Shown: positions 40,112 to 49,888, counted from the stretch's first letter. The stretch: 64,000 nt of DNA from Deltaproteobacteria bacterium (GCA_029555025.1 JAKPTZ010000095.1:1-64000), one strand, 5' to 3'. Program-made: numbers and translations. Notes: a model not told the origin generated them from the letters alone.

Positions 40112-41608
40112 TTGACCCGTGAAGTACCAGCTTCGGCCCGACAGACTGCCGCCATGACGGTCACGGCGTTCGTCGTCCTGACCTGCTGCGGGCGCGCCTA
40201 CGGCCAATGGCCCCGGTTTGATGCCGGGGCCCAGTCCGAGCCCGACGTGGAAATCGAAAGCCTTCTGCCGGGGCAGGCTCCCCGGCCCAGACCTGCGACG
40301 CAGCCCCCGCGGCCCGGACTGGTTCCCGAAGCCATCGATCAGCGCTGTGGAAAGTTCGGCTGGTCCCTGGCGGAACCGGTGATGATACCGGTCGCTTTTC
40401 CGCTGGTGCTCGATCTGACGCTTTACGGCGAACTGGAACCCGACGCGGTCAGGATGGCTGACGCGATGGCCGAACAACTTGCCGCGACGGGCATCTTCAT
40501 GGTGAACAACCGCGATATTGCACCGGCAGGCGGTGCAATCACCTGGGCATCCCCGGTCGCCTTTGATTACCTCGGCTGGCGAAGCGCCGGCAACTGGATG
40601 GTGGTCACGGCCACCATTGCTCCGCCGTCCGGCGATACGACCGATAAGGAAAAACTGACCGTCTCCCTGTCGGCATGGCTGACGGAAGAGGGGAACTCCC
40701 TGCAGGTTTCCAGTTCGACCGCGACCGTCAGGAAAGATGAACTCATATCTTTCTGCGGACGCTTCGTCGATGCCGTCGGCCAGTGCGTTTCAGGCATTCC
40801 ATCGGCCGCATCCAGCCGCATCGCCTATTCGAAAAGGACGCCACCGCACGGCGTGAAGGAAATCTGGGTCACCCGCGTCGGATCGGCCGAACAGACAAGG
40901 ATCAGTTCCGACGGCAAGCTGGCCATGCTGCCGGCATGGGCGCCGGGCGGTTCGCTGGCATGGACGGGCTACCGGAACGACAACCCGGATCTTTATGTTG
41001 ACGGCGTCAGGTTCGGCAACCGGCCCGGAATGAACACCGGAATCGCCTGGGCCCCCGACGGCGGCAGGGCTGCGGTAACATGGGCCGACGAAGGCGCGTC
41101 GGACATCTACCTGGTAAACCCGGCAAGCGGCGAAATCATCTCAAGGCTGACCTCCTGGCCGGGCATCGAGACAAGCCCTTCCTGGTCACCCGATTCGAAG
41201 CAGATCGCCTTCGTTTCCGACCGTGGCGGCAGTCCGGGCATCTTCGTGATGAACGCCGATGGATCCGGTGCCCGGCCGCTTCCGCTTGACGGCGACTACA
41301 ACACGGGGCCCGACTGGTCTCCCGACGGAAAGACCATCCTTTACCAGTCACGCGGCGCCGGTTCCCGATTCTCGATCCATGCGTTCGACGTCCTTTCGGG
41401 AACTTCGAAAAGGCTTTCGACCGACAATTTCAACAACGAGGAGCCTTCGTGGTCGCCGGACGGAAGGTTCATCGCCTACACATCGACACGGGACGGCAGG
41501 AAGAAGCTGTTCATAATGAACCGGGACGGTTCCGGGGTTCGACAGGTCTTCAAGGACGGCGACGAATATTTCACCCCGGCCTGGGAGCGGGTGATTCCGA
41601 AAAAGTAA
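40112..41608 (+). CDS. tolB: TolB-like periplasmic beta-propeller
   Basis: About 498 residues: a signal peptide, an N-terminal alpha/beta domain (residues ~70-240) and a six-bladed C-terminal propeller. The blades carry repeated WD40-like motifs: PSWSPDSKQIAFVSDRGG, PDWSPDGKTILYQSRG and PSWSPDGRFIAYTSTRDG. The track begins inside tolA. I suggest TTG 40112, just after the tolA stop, because it supplies a basic n-region (MTREVPASAR) that ATG 40154 lacks; the start is uncertain. TolB normally binds Pal and TolA in the periplasm; pal is not in the window. Confidence 0.85.
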   Translation: MTREVPASARQTAAMTVTAFVVLTCCGRAYGQWPRFDAGAQSEPDVEIESLLPGQAPRPRPATQPPRPGLVPEAIDQRCGKFGWSLAEPVMIPVAFPLVLDLTLYGELEPDAVRMADAMAEQLAATGIFMVNNRDIAPAGGAITWASPVAFDYLGWRSAGNWMVVTATIAPPSGDTTDKEKLTVSLSAWLTEEGNSLQVSSSTATVRKDELISFCGRFVDAVGQCVSGIPSAASSRIAYSKRTPPHGVKEIWVTRVGSAEQTRISSDGKLAMLPAWAPGGSLAWTGYRNDNPDLYVDGVRFGNRPGMNTGIAWAPDGGRAAVTWADEGASDIYLVNPASGEIISRLTSWPGIETSPSWSPDSKQIAFVSDRGGSPGIFVMNADGSGARPLPLDGDYNTGPDWSPDGKTILYQSRGAGSRFSIHAFDVLSGTSKRLSTDNFNNEEPSWSPDGRFIAYTSTRDGRKKLFIMNRDGSGVRQVFKDGDEYFTPAWERVIPKK

Positions 41609-41634
41609 CCTTTGGGAACGGGATGGAGGCTTGC

Positions 41635-42984
41635 ATGGCCGGTACCTTCGGTCAATCGAGACGGGCGGTTCGCGGAGCCCGGGTCAGAAGTGCGCTGGAC
41701 AGGCTCGAGGCGGGAAGGGGTGAAAATCCGCATCCGGCTGTTGCGGATCGCTTCCCGATGGTTATCGGGTCGGCCAGGGGCGCAAGGGTGAAGGACGCCG
41801 ACGGCAACAGGTACATCGACATGACGTCGTTCTTCGGCGTGGCCCTTGCCGGTCACAGGAACCCGGCCGTCATGTCCGCCGTCAGGGTGGCCCAGGGACA
41901 CCTGGTTTCGTCGATGGGCGACGTGCATCCCGACCCTGGCCGTGCCGGCCTCCTGCAACTGCTTGCGGGGATGATGCCGGCCGAAGGATACCGCGGCGTC
42001 CTTTCGCAGAACGGGGCTGACGCCGTCGAAACCGCACTGAAATTCGCGGCTGCCGCAACCGGCAGGCCCGGCATCGTATCTTTTGAAGGGGCTTACCACG
42101 GACTTTCCGCGGGGGCGCTTGAAGCGACATGGCGACCCTCCTTCAGGAAACCCTTCGAAGCCATGCTTTCCGGAAGGGCCGTTTTCGCGCCATGGCCGGA
42201 ACCGGATGGAAGCAATCTGGAACTGGTTCTTTCGACCGTCGAGAGGCTGGCATCTTCGCCGATCATCAACAGGTTCGGGGCGGACATCGGCCGGCCGGGC
42301 GCGCTGATAGTGGAACCGATCCAGGGCCGAGGAGGCGTCAGGGTACCACCGCCCTCTTTCCTGTCGCGACTGGCCTCGATCTGCGACCGGAACGGGATTG
42401 TTCTGATAACGGATGAAATCTATTGCGGGACTTGGCGGACGGGCACTTTCCTTGCCAGCGAACCTGAAGCTGTCGTTCCCGATATCGTTTGCCTTGGAAA
42501 GGCGCTTGGCGGGGGCTTTCCGATATCGGTCGCAATGATGCGCCCGGCAGTCGCGGACGCCGTCCTGCCCGACCACGGCGAGGCCGTCCACACGTCGACA
42601 TTCATGGGCTGGCCGGTTTCCTGCGCCGCGGCAATCGCGACCATCGCCGCGATCAAGCGGATGGAACCGCAGGAAGCGGCCACAAGGATCGAACGCGCCG
42701 TTACCGCCGCCGCCAGATCCTGGGCGGGGAAATTCGATTTCGTCCGGGGTGTCGCCGGGCGCGGCGCGATGATGGGAGTGTCGCTGGCCGGCACCAGGGG
42801 CATGAGCGCTTCCGAAGTGACACGGAAGGTTGTGTCGGAGGCTCTTTCAAGAGGTGTCCTGCTGCTTGCCGAGGGATCCGACTCCGACGTCCTGGCGCTG
42901 ATGCCGCCTCTGGTTATTGGCGACGATGATTTGGGAACGGCGTTGCGCATAATCGGCGATTCCCTGGCAAAGGTGGCCGAATGA
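41635..42984 (+). CDS. Class III (omega) aminotransferase
   Basis: A 449-residue fold-type I PLP enzyme related to 4-aminobutyrate, ornithine and putrescine aminotransferases and to glutamate-1-semialdehyde mutase. The PLP phosphate loop is SQNGADAVETALKFA, GAYHGLSAGAL follows, the pyridine-nitrogen Asp260 is in LITDEIYCG, and the Schiff-base Lys289 is in CLGKALGGGF. I chose ATG 41635 because GGAGG lies five bases upstream. Its stop overlaps the LuxE-like start by 4 bp (ATGA). It lies 26 bases after tolB, so it may share the tol transcript. Context suggests an aldehyde or keto substrate made by the LuxE/LuxC pair. The exact substrate is unknown. Confidence 0.85.
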   Translation: MAGTFGQSRRAVRGARVRSALDRLEAGRGENPHPAVADRFPMVIGSARGARVKDADGNRYIDMTSFFGVALAGHRNPAVMSAVRVAQGHLVSSMGDVHPDPGRAGLLQLLAGMMPAEGYRGVLSQNGADAVETALKFAAAATGRPGIVSFEGAYHGLSAGALEATWRPSFRKPFEAMLSGRAVFAPWPEPDGSNLELVLSTVERLASSPIINRFGADIGRPGALIVEPIQGRGGVRVPPPSFLSRLASICDRNGIVLITDEIYCGTWRTGTFLASEPEAVVPDIVCLGKALGGGFPISVAMMRPAVADAVLPDHGEAVHTSTFMGWPVSCAAAIATIAAIKRMEPQEAATRIERAVTAAARSWAGKFDFVRGVAGRGAMMGVSLAGTRGMSASEVTRKVVSEALSRGVLLLAEGSDSDVLALMPPLVIGDDDLGTALRIIGDSLAKVAE

Positions 42985-44045
42985 TTGATAAATCCCTGGT
43001 TGACGCGGTAATGACGATGATTGGCGATTCCGTCCGCGGCCATTCCGGAATCGACGACGAGGGCTTCGAATCCCTGGCCGTCGAGATTGCAGCCGCTCAG
43101 GGCCGCCTGCGACGAACTTCGCCGCTTTCCGCAAACCTTCGTGGACTGGACAAGATCGAGCCGCTTCCGGAGACGGCCTTCAAGATGATGACCGTGGCCC
43201 AGTTTCCGCCGTCCGAAGCGGTTGCTGAATTCAGAACCTCGGGCACGTCTTCAGAAAACCGTGGCCGCCTGCCCGTGCTCGACATGGAAATATACAAGGC
43301 ATCGGCACTGGCCGGCTTCGAACTGTTCTGCATGCACGACGACCCGCCGACACGTTTCATGAGCCTTATCCCGCCGGCCTCGGCAAGGCCCGACTCCTCG
43401 CTTTCATGGATGGCCACCTTCCTGGTCGAAAAATTCGACGATGGACTGGGGGGCTTCGTCGCCGGCACCCAGGGCCTGGATCCGGATGGCATGCTGTCCA
43501 TCCTTTCTCGATCCGTTTCGGACGGTAGTCGCGTTTTCCTGCTGGGCACATCGCTGGACTTCCTGTCGCTTTTCGAGTTCCTGGTGATGAACGCGACCCC
43601 GATCCCGCTTCCTGCCGGAAGCAGGCTGATGCACACGGGCGGGCCGAAGGCGTCGGGTCGCAGCATCACTCCGCGTCAGCTTGCCGCCGACGCCGGAAGG
43701 CTGCTGGGAATCGCCCCGCAGGACGTCATCGAGGAATTCGGAATGACCGAGTTGTTTTCACAGGCTTACGATTCGCCGCGAATCAGCGGTGTTCCGGGAA
43801 GACTGATCCCGGTTCCATGGATGAGGACAAGGGTTATTGATCCACGGACAATGAAGGACGTGCCCGACGGCGAACGCGGCCTGCTTGTCCACTACGACCT
43901 TGCCTGCTGCCACACATGCGTCGCAATCATGGCCGCCGACACCGCGACCAGATCCGGAAACGGATTCTGCGATATCCGCAGGGCCGCCGGTGCCGCGGCA
44001 AGGGGATGCTCCCGCAACGCGGCCCCCCGACCGGGAGGCGCGTGA
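42981..44045 (+). CDS. LuxE-like acyl-protein synthetase (fatty-acid activating)
   Basis: A 354-residue member of the LuxE/acyl-protein synthetase group of adenylating enzymes. The ATP-binding loop is FRTSGTSSENRGR, and EEFGMTELFSQAY is the adenylation motif shared with PaaK. Close to the C terminus it ends with ARGCSRNA, placing Cys343 eleven residues from the end, like the acyl-accepting Cys of bacterial LuxE. The predicted reaction is ATP-dependent activation of a carboxylic acid to an acyl-AMP, then transfer to Cys343 and on to the LuxC-type reductase. It overlaps the aminotransferase gene by 4 bp. No luxAB, luxD or luciferase gene is nearby. Confidence 0.85.
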   Translation: MIDKSLVDAVMTMIGDSVRGHSGIDDEGFESLAVEIAAAQGRLRRTSPLSANLRGLDKIEPLPETAFKMMTVAQFPPSEAVAEFRTSGTSSENRGRLPVLDMEIYKASALAGFELFCMHDDPPTRFMSLIPPASARPDSSLSWMATFLVEKFDDGLGGFVAGTQGLDPDGMLSILSRSVSDGSRVFLLGTSLDFLSLFEFLVMNATPIPLPAGSRLMHTGGPKASGRSITPRQLAADAGRLLGIAPQDVIEEFGMTELFSQAYDSPRISGVPGRLIPVPWMRTRVIDPRTMKDVPDGERGLLVHYDLACCHTCVAIMAADTATRSGNGFCDIRRAAGAAARGCSRNAAPRPGGA

Positions 44046-44098
44046 ACAGGAATCGGCAGACGGTGTATCATTCGTAACGGCAAGACACCGGTGACGCC

Positions 44099-45274
44099 AT
44101 GGAAATGAACGAAACCAGAAGCCTGCTTGTGACGATCAGGGATCGCTGGCTTGCCTCGGCAGGCCCGGATGGCCTGGTTCCCGGCCCGTTTCTTGACGCC
44201 CGTGACATTTCCGACCTTGCCGCCTCCACAGGATGGGCCGGAATGCACCTTGCAAGGGCCATCAGGCTGGCATTCGAACCGTTTGACGACGAAAGCATCG
44301 ACCGGCTGTTCGTTCCGACCAGGGCTCCAAGGTTTCGCGGCCGCACTCCGCACAGGGCCGATCTGCTTGCGATTCTTGCCGGCCGGATACCGGCCCTCGC
44401 CGCCAAAGTTCTGTTCCATGGCCTGGCCGGCGGAATGAGGGTGATCCTGAAGCCGTCGTCGGCCGAGACCGTATTTCCGGCACTGCTTGTGAATTCGATC
44501 ATGCTCCTGGAACGGGATGCCCCGGTTTCGGTGGCGCCTGGACGCGGGCCCGCGCTGGACGCGATGATCCGGTCGGCAACCGCTTGCGTCGCATACGGTT
44601 CGGACATGACCGTGGAAGCGATCGCTGCCGCCAGGCGCGGACGTCCGACATTCCCCGGAAGGCACATGGAATCGTTCGAAACGGTTTTTGCCGATGCCAT
44701 CGAATCGAATGACGAAGCAAGGGCCGTGGCGGAAAAGATCGCATTTGACACGGCGATTTATGATCAATCCGGGTGTCTGTCCCCAACCGTCGTGTTCGTT
44801 CAGGAAGGCGGCGGCGTCAGCGCAAGAGCGTTTGCGGGAATGCTCCTCGAAGCCCTGTCCGGATCCCAGCTGGCCATGGGTCCGATGGAAATCGACGACC
44901 TTGCGGCGGTCAGGATCTTCATTCAGGAGGCTGCAATCGGCCGGATCAAGGATCCGGTATTTTCACGTGAGGACGTGATTCCGCCGGCGGTGGTTCTTTG
45001 CGACCGGGTCAGGCCGTCGCCGGGACTGCGCACCCTGCAGGTTGTTCCGTTCGACTCGCCGGTGCCCGACCTTTCCCGTCACATGCCGGATCTGGCCGAT
45101 CGCATCCAGGGAATGGCCTGCGCCGGTTCCGACGGGGAAGTCGGATGGCTGCTGCGCAAGAATCCACGATTCAGGGCAAACCACATCTGCGCGCCGGGAG
45201 AATTGCAGAACCCTCCGGCCCTGTGGCGCGAAAACGGCATCGTGCTTGCCCACGAACTGCTTGGAATTCAGTAA
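44099..45274 (+). CDS. LuxC-like acyl-CoA/acyl reductase
   Basis: A 391-residue aldehyde-dehydrogenase-fold NADPH-dependent acyl reductase of the LuxC family. The nucleophile is probably Cys226 in YDQSGCLSP. KPSSAETVFPALLVNSI is the cofactor-binding region. LuxC reduces the acyl group bound by LuxE to a free aldehyde. The gap to the LuxE-like gene is 53 bases; GGTGACGCC precedes the ATG. The stop codon is six bases from the converging glycosyltransferase stop codon. Together with the upstream genes it could form a carboxylate to aldehyde to amine pathway. Confidence 0.87.
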   Translation: MEMNETRSLLVTIRDRWLASAGPDGLVPGPFLDARDISDLAASTGWAGMHLARAIRLAFEPFDDESIDRLFVPTRAPRFRGRTPHRADLLAILAGRIPALAAKVLFHGLAGGMRVILKPSSAETVFPALLVNSIMLLERDAPVSVAPGRGPALDAMIRSATACVAYGSDMTVEAIAAARRGRPTFPGRHMESFETVFADAIESNDEARAVAEKIAFDTAIYDQSGCLSPTVVFVQEGGGVSARAFAGMLLEALSGSQLAMGPMEIDDLAAVRIFIQEAAIGRIKDPVFSREDVIPPAVVLCDRVRPSPGLRTLQVVPFDSPVPDLSRHMPDLADRIQGMACAGSDGEVGWLLRKNPRFRANHICAPGELQNPPALWRENGIVLAHELLGIQ

Positions 45275-45280
45275 GGAAAG

Positions 45281-47686
45281 TCACATTCCCAGACCGGCGG
45301 TCTCGGGCTCCTCGGGCGGAACCGCTGCCTTTTCCTCCGGCTGGTCGGTCTCGGTGGAATCGTCGGTAATCGGGGTGCACATGACCAGGCTGAAATAGTC
45401 GCTTTCCCAGTGAACCGTCTCCACCTTCCAGGATCTGATCGAATCGAAACCTTCCGCGCCCGCCTCGCGAAGGCTCTTCGTCTCCTTGTCCAGCGACGAC
45501 TTCAGGCTGGAAGATCGATTCGGCTGGGTCAGGGCGAAAAACCTCTTTCCGCGGTTCAGATCCTTCAGATACGGCTTCAACTGGTTGGCCTTCATCAACG
45601 GCTTGATCTCGCTGTGCGTGAAGTAAGTCTCGCCGCGCCATGTGATAAGCCACGCGACCACATCTTCCCTGCACACGCGCTTGTTGAAATACCCCAGCGA
45701 ATCGGGGATGAACCCAAGCCCGATCTTCTTCAGCGCGGGCGTGTACGTACTGTTGACGTCCTCGCTGTTTTCCATCAGCTCGCACCGCTTGAAGTAATCC
45801 TCGAAGATGTATCGCTGGGACCATGCCGGCGACAGGGTCGGCATGTAGAAATTCAGGCCCCACCATGCAAGGGCCAAAGATATTCCCCAGAGCGCCGCGA
45901 GCCCCCCCTTCCTGAAGCGCCCGCCAAAGATCATCAGCAGGAAGCAGATTGACGCCACGACAAGGAAAGCCGTAAGGAACGTCTTGTACTGAAGGGCAGG
46001 CGCCTGGATGATTTTCTGCACCACGGGGCTGGTGAATTCATAGAACGTCGATTCCTTCCAGGTCATCGAGGTGCCGTCCGCGACCGGCGCGTCCGGATCG
46101 TTCGGCAGCCTGGTCGGCAGCGGCCTGTCGTACTTGTAGGTGAACATCTGCCTGAAGACCTGCATGTCGCTGCGGATGTAGAGCCCGACCGACAGCATGA
46201 TCCCGAGTCCGACGATCGCCACGAACCTTCCGATCCAGCCGCGATCCTCGAAGAAATCCTTCACCAGCAGCGCGACCAGGAAAACGGTCGGGAAGACGGC
46301 CGGGAAGATATAGTGGTGATACTTGGTGGCCGACAGCGTGAAAAGCACGTATGCGAAGAAGGCCCAGACGTACATCAGGAGCTTCATTCTGGAGCGCGGA
46401 TCGGGATCCTTCAGCCTGAGCCTTGTGATACCCCAGATCACCAGCGGAATGAACGCAATCCACGGGAAGGTTCCGACCGAAAGCCAGCGCATGAAGTGCT
46501 CGAATGTGCCGGTATCGATCTGGTGAACCCCGGCGCCAAGCCTGTTGAAATGATCATGAACCAGGAAGCGGTTGTAAAACCCCATTCCATGGCGGCAGAA
46601 CATGCCGACGTACCATGGAAGCATGACAAGCGCGAAAAAGAGCAGGCCGCGACCAAGGTCGAACCGCCTCAGCATCTTCCATTCGCCGGTGAGCAGGAAG
46701 TAAAGGAAGAGCATGGCTCCGGGCAGGCAGAACCCGAGCAGTCCCTTTCCAAGGGTCGCGTACCCGAAGAACATGTAGGCGGTCCAGAGCATGAAGCGAC
46801 GGACCCACAGGTCCTTGCCTTCGTCCGAAAAGAGGATCCCGGCCCTGTACTGGCGCCACATCGGGACAAGCACCCAGGCAAGCAGCGCGCCGGAAGCGGC
46901 GAAATACATCAGTGAATGAATCCAGCCGCTTTTCTGGAACATGAAACCAATGCGGTTCAAGCCGGTAAGGCGCTGATAGTTCCCCTCGGGGAAGAGATCC
47001 AGCCAGGTGTTCACGAACTGGGGAACGGCCGTCAGCAGAAAGAGGGCCAGAACCGCGACAAGCCGAACCACGAGCCCACGATTGGATACCGGGTAGCGCG
47101 GCGCGAACATCGCCGAGGACATGAAGAGCATGCCTATCGCCATCGTCCCGGCATACGGCAGGTCGGTGATGGCCTGTCGGGAAAGGAAGAAGAAAAGCGG
47201 GGCCGTCATAAGCATTCCCGCGGCGAGCAGCCCCGTCCGACGGTTGAATATCAATGAAAAATGGACGTACGCGAAAAGCACCACAAGACTGCCGAGAAGG
47301 GCCCACGGCAAGCGGATCGCCCAGTCGCCGAACCCGACCAGGTGCATGCCGATGATGTCACCGTACATGATGAGGACAGGCTTCGAAAAGAACCATTCAC
47401 CGGTCGGGGATTCGTTGCCGATCTTGTCCTTGTAACCCCACCACGGCGACAGGGTGTCGTGATTTTCGAACATGTACCTTGCGGTTTCGCCGTAATGCGT
47501 TTCCCAGCAATCCCACAGGCCGAACGAACCGGCGCCAATGAAAAAAAGCAGGGCCGCGGCGACGAAAACCCCAACCCTGACCAGCCCCTCTCGCGATCGG
47601 CCGGCGACCGCCGGGACGTTCTGGAAGTCATCGCACAGAAGGGGTGAAACGCATGTTCCGCGTGCATTGTCGTCGTTGATATTCAC
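45281..47686 (-). CDS. GT39/ArnT-like integral-membrane glycosyltransferase
   Basis: An 801-residue polytopic protein with roughly 12 hydrophobic segments in the first ~630 residues and a C-terminal periplasmic domain. It resembles PMT/ArnT-type enzymes. LWDCWETHYGETAR carries the acidic pair after the first helix, as in GT39/GT83 enzymes, and HYIFPAVFPTVFLVALL and TPLSPW-like loops follow. Enzymes of this fold use polyprenyl-phosphate sugars to decorate lipid A or proteins. The DPM1-like enzyme at 28.9 kb could supply such a donor. The GTG start has a GGTGGTG site before it and a good promoter 35 bases upstream. The long Glu/Pro-rich C terminus is unusual. Confidence 0.85.
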   Translation of the reverse strand: MNINDDNARGTCVSPLLCDDFQNVPAVAGRSREGLVRVGVFVAAALLFFIGAGSFGLWDCWETHYGETARYMFENHDTLSPWWGYKDKIGNESPTGEWFFSKPVLIMYGDIIGMHLVGFGDWAIRLPWALLGSLVVLFAYVHFSLIFNRRTGLLAAGMLMTAPLFFFLSRQAITDLPYAGTMAIGMLFMSSAMFAPRYPVSNRGLVVRLVAVLALFLLTAVPQFVNTWLDLFPEGNYQRLTGLNRIGFMFQKSGWIHSLMYFAASGALLAWVLVPMWRQYRAGILFSDEGKDLWVRRFMLWTAYMFFGYATLGKGLLGFCLPGAMLFLYFLLTGEWKMLRRFDLGRGLLFFALVMLPWYVGMFCRHGMGFYNRFLVHDHFNRLGAGVHQIDTGTFEHFMRWLSVGTFPWIAFIPLVIWGITRLRLKDPDPRSRMKLLMYVWAFFAYVLFTLSATKYHHYIFPAVFPTVFLVALLVKDFFEDRGWIGRFVAIVGLGIMLSVGLYIRSDMQVFRQMFTYKYDRPLPTRLPNDPDAPVADGTSMTWKESTFYEFTSPVVQKIIQAPALQYKTFLTAFLVVASICFLLMIFGGRFRKGGLAALWGISLALAWWGLNFYMPTLSPAWSQRYIFEDYFKRCELMENSEDVNSTYTPALKKIGLGFIPDSLGYFNKRVCREDVVAWLITWRGETYFTHSEIKPLMKANQLKPYLKDLNRGKRFFALTQPNRSSSLKSSLDKETKSLREAGAEGFDSIRSWKVETVHWESDYFSLVMCTPITDDSTETDQPEEKAAVPPEEPETAGLGM

Positions 47687-47720
47687 TGGCCAAGCACCAC
47701 CAAAGAGTCAAATCGCCCGG

Positions 47721-47748
47721 ATTTTAACGGTTTGGGCGAGATTTGCAA
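47721..47748 (-). promoter_or_regulatory. Promoter for the GT39-like glycosyltransferase
   Basis: TTGCAA (47748-47743) and TAAAAT (47726-47721) are 16 bp apart on the minus strand, 35 bases before the GTG start. The divergent moxR gene starts 200 bases away; its own promoter is not clear. Confidence 0.5.
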
Positions 47749-47948
47749 GGAACGTCCTTTACGTATCGGCCCCTTTGCCCCTTGACCTGTCCGACCGCGA
47801 TGCACACTTATCCTGCCCGTCGCGTGCGCGTGCGAATCCGGGTCATCGGGAATAGCTCGAACCCGGGCGTTGTTCATCGGGGGTCGATGGCGCCGCGCGG
47901 TGCCGGAAAGGCTGTTTTCGGGCCCTTTTTGCCCGGGAGGACTCATAA

Positions 47949-48938
47949 ATGGAACAGGACGTTCGCATACTGACAGAGATGGTTCGGAAGGAAAGCGCGT
48001 TCGTTGACAGGCTCACTGCCGAAGTCGGGCGCGTGATTGTCGGACAGAAGGAACTGATCGACCGCATTCTGATTGCCCTGCTGTGCCGCGGTCATGTCCT
48101 TATCGAAGGCGTGCCGGGACTGGCGAAGACGTTGACGGTCAAGACGGTCGCCGATGCGCTGGACGCCACATTTTCGCGCGTGCAGTTCACGCCGGACCTC
48201 CTGCCGGCGGATCTGACCGGCACCCAGATCTACAACCAGCAGACCGGAGCCTTCTCGGTCAAGAAGGGGCCGATTTTCGCGGGAATCGTGCTTGCGGACG
48301 AAATCAACCGTGCTCCGGCAAAAGTTCAGAGCGCGCTTCTGGAAGCGATGCAGGAACGGCAGGTCACCATCAGCGACAAAGCTTTCCCGCTGCCGGAACC
48401 ATTCCTGGTCCTTGCGACCCAGAACCCGATCGAGCAGGAAGGAACCTATCCCCTTCCCGAGGCACAGATCGATCGGTTCATGCTCATGGTCAGGGTGTCG
48501 TACCCGACGCGCGACGAGGAACTCCAGATCATGGATCGGATGGCCCTTTCGGTGCCGACGAAGGTTGACAAGGTCATTTCGCTTGACGACCTGCAGCGCG
48601 CAAGATCGATGATGTCGGAAATCTACATGGATCAGAAGGTCAAGCAGTACATCGTTGACCTTGTATTCGCGACACGGCGGCCGGACGAAGCCGGGATTCC
48701 GGATCTTGCCGACTACATCAGGTACGGGGCGTCGCCCAGGGCGACCATCGCGCTTTCCGAGGCGGCCAGGGCCCACGCGTTCCTGCGGCACCGGGGCTAC
48801 GTGATTCCCGAGGACGTGAAGTCCATCGGCCTGGACGTGCTTCGTCACAGACTGATTCCGTCGTACGAGGCCGAGGCGGAGAACATGACTGCCGAGGACA
48901 TCCTGAACAGGATCTTTGATTCGGTTCAGGTTCCGTAG
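47949..48938 (+). CDS. MoxR family AAA+ ATPase
   Basis: A 329-residue AAA+ chaperone-type ATPase. Walker A is GVPGLAKT, Walker B LADEINRAP, the sensor region ATQNPIEQEGTYPLPEAQIDRF, and the C-terminal lid ends in ENMTAEDILNRI. MoxR proteins act with VWA-domain partners to insert metal or remodel complexes. Here it heads an operon with DUF58, BatA/B/D/E-like genes, the typical MoxR-Bat order. GGGAGGACTCATAA lies before the ATG. It is 11 bp upstream of the DUF58 gene. Confidence 0.93.
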   Translation: MEQDVRILTEMVRKESAFVDRLTAEVGRVIVGQKELIDRILIALLCRGHVLIEGVPGLAKTLTVKTVADALDATFSRVQFTPDLLPADLTGTQIYNQQTGAFSVKKGPIFAGIVLADEINRAPAKVQSALLEAMQERQVTISDKAFPLPEPFLVLATQNPIEQEGTYPLPEAQIDRFMLMVRVSYPTRDEELQIMDRMALSVPTKVDKVISLDDLQRARSMMSEIYMDQKVKQYIVDLVFATRRPDEAGIPDLADYIRYGASPRATIALSEAARAHAFLRHRGYVIPEDVKSIGLDVLRHRLIPSYEAEAENMTAEDILNRIFDSVQVP

Positions 48939-48949
48939 CACCAGGCGGA

Positions 48950-49888
48950 ATGAATATGAAGACGGAAGACACGGACAACGTCAAGTCACTGCTCGCCAGG
49001 GTTCGCAGGATCGAGATCACGGCCCAGAGGCTGGTCAACGAGCAGCTCTCGGGGCGGTACCACTCGGTCTTCAAGGGCCGCGGCATGAGTTTCGACGAGG
49101 TACGGCCGTACACTCCGGGCGACGAAGTCCGGCTGATCGACTGGAACGTGACCGCCCGCACGGGAGATGCGTTCATCAAACGTTTCGTCGAGGAGCGCGA
49201 ACTGACCGTCATTATCATGGCGGATGCGTCCCTTTCCATGAATTTCGGGCTGTCGAGCTGCTCTGTCACCCAGAGACAGAAGACGACTGAAATCCACGAC
49301 ACGAAAAGGGAACTTGCAGCCCAGATTGCGGCCGCGATCGTGCTTTCGGCCCAGATGAACAACGACCGGGTCGGTCTGATAACGTTCGGCGAAACCGTTA
49401 CCAACTTCATCCCGCCCGGCAAGGGCCGCCGTCACGCGCTCAGGGTCATCCGCGAAGTCCTTGCGATGGAGGCCGCCGGCAGCAGGACCGACCTGGCCGG
49501 CGCGCTTGCATATCTTGGAAGAATACTGAAACGGCGCACCGCCGTATTCATCCTTTCCGACTTCGAGGTTCCCGATTTCGAAAGGGAGCTTCGCGTGGCC
49601 GCCAGGCGCCACGACATCCACGGATTGATGGTGCGGGATCACTTCGAGGACAACCTTTTCGAAGGGGGCATCGTCACCCTGAGGGATCTGGAGACCGGTC
49701 TGGTCAGACCGTTCTTCACCGGGGCCGGATTCCTTCAAAGGTACCGGTCAAGCGTTCAGGCGGGCATCAGGGAGGCTTCCGGCCAGTTCCAGAAGATGAA
49801 GCTTCCGTTTTCGCGCTTTTCAACATCGGAGCCTTACGACCGGACGCTCTCCGGTCATTTTGCAAGGCTTAAGGGCAAGGCCCTGTAA
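48950..49888 (+). CDS. DUF58 protein of the MoxR-Bat operon
   Basis: A 312-residue protein with the DUF58 signature SGRYHSVFKGRGMSFDEVRPYTPGDEVRLIDWNVTART, then a VWA-like half (MADASLSMNFG, LSDFEVPDF) that may bind a divalent metal. DUF58 proteins are almost always encoded beside MoxR. The start is ATG 48950 or, equally possible, ATG 48956. The segment CSVTQRQKTTEIHDTKRE in the VWA-like half is an insertion near the DASLSM motif. Confidence 0.9.
   Translation: MNMKTEDTDNVKSLLARVRRIEITAQRLVNEQLSGRYHSVFKGRGMSFDEVRPYTPGDEVRLIDWNVTARTGDAFIKRFVEERELTVIIMADASLSMNFGLSSCSVTQRQKTTEIHDTKRELAAQIAAAIVLSAQMNNDRVGLITFGETVTNFIPPGKGRRHALRVIREVLAMEAAGSRTDLAGALAYLGRILKRRTAVFILSDFEVPDFERELRVAARRHDIHGLMVRDHFEDNLFEGGIVTLRDLETGLVRPFFTGAGFLQRYRSSVQAGIREASGQFQKMKLPFSRFSTSEPYDRTLSGHFARLKGKAL

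Noticed and set aside
41635-45274. Bioluminescence (lux) operon
   Set aside because: LuxC and LuxE homologues are present but no luciferase, transferase or flavin reductase gene is in the window.
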